From: Excoecaria cochinchinensis
Lineage: Eukaryota; Streptophyta; Magnoliopsida; Malpighiales; Euphorbiaceae
Reading direction: 5' to 3'
Length of the DNA stretch: 64,000 nucleotides
Assembly: GCA_947683425.1 (NCBI GenBank)
Contig: CANTUQ010000004.1
Location: 32,999,001-33,063,000 of the forward strand
Each line of letters opens with the position of its first letter. Within the stretch, counting starts at the first letter, position 1. Under the pieces are notes generated by a model. It was not told the DNA's origin. It did no database searches and was given only the letters and a program-made list of their open reading frames with translations. Both the position numbers and the translations under genes were made by a program. Shown piece by piece: positions 57,934 to 64,000 of this stretch.

Positions 57934-60900
57934 TCAAACATGGGAAGTTTTATGCCCTCTTCCCCCAATTTTTCCCCACCATTTTCGATTTCTTCTGTCA
58001 CCTTCTCCATGCTTATGAAGTCTTACCTTTGCTTCTCGTAATTTTATCTTGTACTCTTTCTTCCATGACTCAAACCTAGATCTCAGCTTTCTCAATTCAT
58101 CATCAGGAGTCTTGTCAGAAGCTGATTGTGCTGTTTTAACCTGACCCAGTGCTTTAATGTCATCATCAAACTGCTTTCCCTGCTGCTCAAACTCCTTCAC
58201 AAGAATACCGACTGAAGGTATCCCGTTGGTCTCCCTCCCTGTTGGTAGTTTGTTGGGAGTGGTTCCACCAGGGGATTGGACTCCAGATGTGGGCATGTTA
58301 TCCTCGGAATCAGGATAGAGAGTTGAAGCTAAAGAATCTAGTTTTCCAGCTTGACCTGTAGTGTTGTCAGCAGCAAGACTCTTCCTGGCTGCAGCAAGAC
58401 TTACCTGGAAATATAATTACAAATAAGATACATGGAAGATAGGTAATATATTGCAAATTTCACATCAAGTAAACGCATACATATAGAAATAAGAAATAAG
58501 AATCTTCACATTCAATAGATCAGATCTTCATCATTTTCACAGACAGAAATCATCTCAAAACCACAAATGAAGTCACACATTTATTAATATAGTATATTTA
58601 CAAAAATGTTCACTTCATTTAATTCAATTTTAGGTGGGTATTAGCAGGAGGATAAAATGACATTATTAGTTGCAGACGCTTTTACCTCCTCAGATAATAT
58701 ACCTGTACCTAAATTTAATCACCTAATATCTCCAAAATGTTGCCATTTGTTCATCAAGTACAAACAAATACGAAACTTACTTGCAATGACTCCATCTGCA
58801 TTTGCCATGTTTCTTCCATTGCTTTCATCTTTGCCTCATATTCTGACCACCTTCTCTCATAGTGTTGCAAGTGCTCCTTCAATGCCGCATTTTCTTCTTC
58901 CTTCTTTTGAAGCTCTGTCAATATTGAAGCCTGAGCCTCAACCTGTTCTTGTGGCATGACCTGGTCATCAAGCATACCCCCAACTCTTTAGCACCAATAA
59001 GAATAAACAGAAAACCAAAGGAATTCACAAGGGCATATGGATATGTCTGCAGAAGTTACTAGATAGTTCCTGCAAGAAGTTATTCATCTCTACCACCAAT
59101 GGTACTTTCTTCTTTTTCATAAACAACTAATTCTTCCTCATATTTTCGATCAATTTTCTACATCCCATTCACATCCAATAGTAGGGCTACTATAAAGGAA
59201 GCATACTGTTCGAACTGGTGGACATCGATAGATGACAACCTTGATGTTTCTAAGTTGTTTGGCATGATGTGTATCAAGTTATGACGGGTTTTATTGATGC
59301 ATTATGGCAGCTATAAAATGCATATCACAGCTGACTAGGCAAAACTTGTGGCCAAAAAAAAAAAAAAACATCTCAAGCTCATCCCAGCCAATACTTTTCA
59401 TCTAAAAATTCTAGATCACATTTCCCCACATGAGGAAAACCAACAGAAATATGCATAAGCAAGTCTCAAACATACAAACTAATAATATAACTGAGACCAA
59501 AATATGTCTCTAGAGAGACAAGACTTTAAACTTCTTTGGGTCATGGTGTTAATCAAGCTAGCACCCCACCAACATATTTGATTTGAAATAAATAGCAACA
59601 GAACAAGCACACAAAGGCAATCTCTAACATGCAAGTATTACTTACAACAAAATTTTCTACATGGCAATCATAATAGCACCCCAACTTTCTCACTTTCTCA
59701 ACAAAAGAAAATGAAACGAAAATTAGCTTTTTGTAGTATATGAAACACAATTATAATTGCTGCCAATAGTTTGATTAGTCGAGCAGCTCAGTATTGAAAA
59801 ACTTTCTAGCCCATCCAAAGCTAGTTTAATACTTGTTGACCACATGTGGTTAACATAGAAACATTATCTGTTCCTGATATATTATAGAGCTAATTTTGGC
59901 CAAGCATAGTTGTTAAAGGTGTTCCCCAACCCTGCTTGAATATATTATTCAGGAACCTAACTGAGGTGCACCTTTTTCCAGGCAAGGCACAATAATTGCC
60001 CACCTCTGTTAAATTGCAGCCATTTATTTGTTTTTATCTATTCAATCTGAACAGGGGGATTCCGCCAAAAAAACACAACAAAATAAACCGAAAGCAGAAG
60101 AATAGAAGGAAGAAGATAATGCTCCGTAGCGTTTAAACCCTCCTTTGTAACCAAGTTGAAATCAAGCTGATACTTGATATTCTTTCTTGATCTCAGCCTT
60201 CTATATTCTTCAGTCAAGACCTCCATTTTCTTATTTTCCTTTCATCATTCTTCTCTTCTCTCCTCTCCCTCTGTCCCCTTCTGTCCTTCACTCTTTTGCT
60301 CTCCTGTCCTCTATTTTCTTTCCCTTTTTTCACCTAGTTCTTCCAACTTTCAGATTACTTTATTGGGGCTAATAACCAAAATTATGGGTTAATTACTTCG
60401 GTGGTCACTGAACTTTAAGGGTTGCAACGATTTGGTCACTAAACTTCAATTTGTAACAATAAAATAATACATCTATTATTTTGTAACCAAAAAATCAAAA
60501 TGATCGAAAATTCGGTTTCGGCGGCAAACGGGAGCTGCTTGAAGACAGTGAAAATTGATTCTTTTTAACCATAAAGCCACGTCGGATCAATGTCAGATCC
60601 GACGTGGCAAAAAATTTAACGTTTATTTTGCTAATAGGTCAGGTTCCGGTTGCCATTTCCGATCATTTTGATTTTTTGGTTACAAAATAATAGATGTATT
60701 ATTTTATTGTTACAAATTGAAGTTTAGTGACCAAATCGTTGCAACCCTTAAAGTTCAGTGACCATCGAAGTAATTAACCCCCAAAATTATAGGGACAGTT
60801 ACAAAAGAACCCCAATGTTTGGTTTTTTTTTCAATTAGAACACTAGTTTTCTTTTTCTTATGACTCAAACCCTGACCTTTGCTTTCCAACTGAAATCCTC

Positions 60901-63900
60901 CATATATTATCATCCAGTTATGGCACCACACTTCCAAGTTGTCCTCCCTCACTGGGACCATATGCATCTTAAGTACCTGCTTTGGAGCTAGTAACATTTT
61001 TTGTCAATCCTTTATAAAGAAGAAAGCCCTACATCTCATGGATATTTGTAGGTTGAAAGAGAGACAACAGAAAAAAAGAGAGAGGAGGAGGAGAGGGAAA
61101 AGTGGAGCTCTAAAGTGTGGGCCCCAGCAGCATGACATGTCAGATGTTCATCCAATGGAAATATAATACAGGGGTGATGTGAAAGGAATTATGAAGATCA
61201 TGATTTGATTTGAATGAAAATAAAGAATATGATTTACTTGAGAAAGAAAATACTTCGGCTATATTTTGCACTTTCCACAAAACTACATTGCTTATAACTG
61301 CATAAGAACAAAGACTATCCCAGGCAGCATTAGTAAGAGAATAAATCTTTTCCTACACAAAACGTCCATATTCAAGGTGCTAATGTGAAAAGTTTCCTTG
61401 AATTCTCCAAACTAAATTATATTTGAAAAAAATGAGTATTATTTCTTTACCCTCATAAGAGGATAGCCACTTACCTTTTTTTTTTAATCTCAAATGTGCA
61501 TGCTAATTTTTTCTTCCCCGTGTTATTCATCTTCTTTATTTATTTATTTATTTTTTATTTCAGCCTTTTGCCTGAATAGAACAAATAATTCTTAGATATA
61601 CTAAAAAGGAGTTTCGACTTCTTAGTCATCAAAGGATTAAATGAAATCTCCCTTCTAATTTTACCTCTGCCATTCTTCCTTTTTCTCTTCTCCCCTTTTC
61701 TGCCCTTGGTATCCCTATTTCTCATCTCTCTCTTCCTCCTTACACATTGTAATTGGAAGCATCAATAAATGGGAAAGCACTGGTTTTCCATAAAGCCATC
61801 TTGTTTCAAACAAAAGATTCCCATAACAGATCCCAGACTCCATTCTCCCCATGCCAACAACTAAAGCTCATGAACACACAGAGAACGCACATTTCCTCTT
61901 GCAAGCATAGATTTATATTCTAAAAGTTATTAGCTAGTATATTTGATAAACAAAACGAAGAAATGCTTTTGACATCAACAACAGAGGAGGAAATGCAGCT
62001 AAAAAATGAAGAAACATTTACTGGAAAGAGGACCAAAAACATAGAATAGTTCTCTAGATTGTGAATGGCAAAGCTGCCGAAAACAGTGAGTAGTTTCAAT
62101 CAAGTATTAAAAAGAAAAATGATCTCTGGATAATAACAGCAACAGAGAGAGTACCTTCACTTCTGAATTCTTCTTTCCAAGCTTTCTTCTAGAATTTGCA
62201 CTGCCATAATTTGATTGTTTCATTTTATGCTTGTCACTAAGTTGCTTCCGAGCCAAATACCCACGGATGACTGCAGGGGAAAGATTTAAAATACTGTGCA
62301 TGATATAAAGAGCCAATTAATTACAGCCAACAGACAAAAATTTTACCAGATTGCAAATATATAATTGCAACAAGCTGCTTCTCAGCAATGTGGGAAGCAC
62401 CAATTTTGCGACTCTTTGCCATTAATTTATAATTCCTCCTAGCATTTTCACCGCGGACAACTGCATTACAAAAAAGTAATCTGAATCAAATAAATGCATT
62501 AAGATCAAAGAATACTGAAAAAAATAACAAAAGATTGTCAGGTTCAGGATCCAAGTAAATCGTCAGAACAGAATCCACTACAAGATGAAGATGGTGCAAT
62601 ATGCTTAGAATGGAGAAACTGGATGTTGACAAATGTGAGGTTAACAGAGCAACCAGTAAAAGATGCCGCCCAAAATAAAAGTGCATACATGATTGTAGTA
62701 TTATAGCTCTTTTTCTTAGTCCATCTAAATCACGCCGAGCTCTGCGGGAACGGAAACAGTTTTGGATTCCAAGTATGCCTTCCAGAACTTGCTTTCTCTG
62801 CTCCTCCAATTTAGCAATCTGTGATCCAACAATAATGGTAGATCAATAATCCTGTCATTCGGGCCAATCACAACTTGTAATTTAGAACTTGAAAGTTCCC
62901 ATCCAAGAGCTACACCCACAAAATTTTTCCTTATTTTATTAATACAAGTCTTTCCCGTATTGCTTAAACATATTTACTTATACTAGAGATAAAAAATACA
63001 TTCTACTTCTAATACAGAGCCTGCGTTATTTATTAAGAAGAGAGTGTTAAGCAACAGTTATGCAAAGCTGAAGTCATCTGCAGGCCATTAAATTAAAACA
63101 TCAAATGAGAATATAAGGTTATATTCAATGAGAACATAAGCTTCATGTCTCTTGACTCTTGTTGATAAATAAGTTTACTAAGAAACATAAAAGAAAAAAC
63201 AATTGTTTAGTTAGATTGTAATTGCAAATTTTTAACTTAACCAAAAAACTATGCTGATCTTCTTCCACAAGGTAAATTTTCGATATTTTAAAACATTGAA
63301 GATAATACAAATATAATATGTGTTCTACTGTAACATTGGCATAAAAACAGGGGAAGTCCAGCATGGCAATGGACCCCCTGTTCGTGCATAGTTCTACAAA
63401 CAGCTATTAGCAAAACAAATATTTGTTCTAAGTATGTGTAAGTAATTAGAAAGTTATTGAATATAGTCTATAAATAACTATAACAATTTTTTTGGTCAAC
63501 AAATTTCAAATTTTATTCTGATAGTTATTAAAACCAATTTATTAGTAGCTGCTCAATTTAGAGTCCATAAATTGTAGCTTCTTAATTTATAATCAGCAGT
63601 TGAAAAAGTTGATTGACTGACTTATTAAAACAAATTTAAAGCTTAACTTGCAACTTCCAGACATCCAAAAAGAAAAAAATGCAGACATCAATATCAACAA
63701 AATGTCTTGCAAAAATCACCTATGAACTCCATAAAATGGAAATTACAAAGCATTTCCCATTTTGATAATTACACTACGTACCTGGCCTGTACGAAGATAC
63801 ACTTTGGTATAACCAACTTGATACATTTCAGGGAGTATGTTAAATTGTTGCAGAACAGCTACTGATAGGCTTAATGGATCCTGGGATACGTTTTTGTCCA

Positions 63901-63917
63901 AAAGTAGAAAACCATAC
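57934..63917 (-). CDS. Class VIII myosin heavy chain, 3' part (partial)
   Basis: Exons on the minus strand: 63782-63917, 62689-62818, 62347-62460, 62155-62270, 58781-58960 and 57934-58404 (stop TGA 57934-57936). The first joins to off-window exons. All visible junctions have GT donors and AG acceptors and keep frame. The motor-domain end reads YGFLLLD...LSLSVAVLQQFNILPEM...GYTKVYLRTGQ. The neck has three IQ-like units (GILGIQNCFRSRRARRDL; LQSFVRGENARRNYKLM; LQSVIRGYLARKQL) that would bind calmodulin-like light chains. A coiled coil (KKEEENAALKEHLQHYERRW...) follows, then a Ser/Pro linker and a basic C-terminus with RNRKWWGK, a class VIII hallmark. Class VIII myosins act at the plasma membrane, cell plate and plasmodesmata. 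No stop or frameshift seen, so it is probably functional. Confidence 0.93.
58961..62154 (-). other. 3.2-kb myosin intron
   Basis: Separates the exon ending ...NSEVK (62155) from the exon starting VMPQEQ (58960). It contains the MITE at 60386-60780, a poly-A stretch near 59355 and pyrimidine-rich tracts. The 62-codon minus-strand open frame near 60038-60226 has no splice support or myosin similarity. Confidence 0.75.
60386..60780. mobile_element. Mutator-type MITE in the myosin intron
   Basis: 395 bp with about 120-bp nearly perfect TIRs (GGGTTAATTACTTCG ... and its inverse). Flanked by a perfect 10-bp direct repeat CCAAAATTAT (60376-60385; 60781-60790). Target duplications of 9-11 bp and long TIRs fit Mutator-like MITEs. 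The centre has an inverted GGATC pair around CCACGTCGGATC / GATCCGACGTGG (about 60580-60608). Confidence 0.88.
62819..63781 (-). other. Myosin intron
   Basis: AT-rich intron between RTGQ (63782) and IAKLEEQ (62818). Donor GTACGT and acceptor CACAG are seen. No embedded element recognised. Confidence 0.75.
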
Positions 63918-64000
63918 CTAAATTGTGCATGTTTAAGATACGAATTAATCAATCACTATTCATAAAGGAGGAAAAGGGGAAAAAAAAAAGAAAAGAAAAG

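Noticed and set aside
60038..60226. Minus-strand ORF with Glu/Arg-rich start as an extra myosin exon
   Set aside because: The exons at 62155-62270 and 58781-58960 join in frame without it, and no clear splice sites or coiled-coil continuity support it.
1..64000. tRNA, rRNA or other structured RNA genes
   Set aside because: None recognised by eye; tRNA-like stretches seen are primer-binding sites of retrotransposons.

Overview
The window is nuclear DNA of a flowering plant, probably a eudicot. The evidence is spliceosomal introns, a class VIII (plant-type) myosin gene, an LHCB3-like light-harvesting gene remnant, and AT-rich DNA crowded with nested Ty3/gypsy and Ty1/copia LTR retrotransposons. 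I cannot name the species. Only one host gene looks functional: the 3' part of a myosin VIII gene on the minus strand (57934 to beyond the right edge).

Layout. (1) 1-11600: Athila-type Ty3/gypsy element on the minus strand (5' LTR, tRNA-Asp-type PBS, gag, pol, env-like ORF; 3' LTR off-window). Its protease is interrupted by a 2190-bp Tekay-like solo LTR (5863-8052, TSD TAACG). It sits in a Tekay-like pol fragment, followed by a LINE fragment and a tandem repeat. (2) 13167-18402 and 19432-23255: two very large LTRs of one diverged family in opposite orientations (5.2 kb with TSD TGGTA; 3.8 kb). (3) 23272-26580: tandem 1.16-kb AT-rich repeat. (4) 27117-49950: a Ty1/copia element on the minus strand used as a nesting platform. 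Its 3' LTR holds a 1608-bp Athila-like solo LTR (27178-28785, TSD TAGCG). Its pol is split by a Tekay-like solo LTR (31747-44818). That LTR holds an 11-kb Tekay chromovirus (32693-43760, TSD TGGTG), whose 5' LTR holds another Athila-like solo LTR (32703-34298, TSD GGCCC). (5) 51174-57339: an LHCB3-like pseudogene whose second intron holds a long-TIR Mutator-like element carrying a DUF630/632 gene fragment and retroelement debris. (6) 57934-64000: myosin VIII.

Three signals go beyond transposon annotation. First, several LTR families carry arrays of short GC-rich palindromes just upstream of their TATA boxes. One palindrome type is shared by Athila and Tekay, and the same palindrome-plus-TATA arrangement precedes the Athila env-like ORF, suggesting an internal env promoter. 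Second, the Tekay-like LTRs (six copies, several diverged families) keep two adjacent hairpins whose stems change in a compensatory way, a candidate conserved RNA element. Third, the copia element has a 2-kb leader with a cluster of G-boxes (CACGTG) and an unrecognised 171-codon ORF.

All coordinates and motifs were read by eye. Family assignments rest on recognised protein motifs; no alignment or database search was run.
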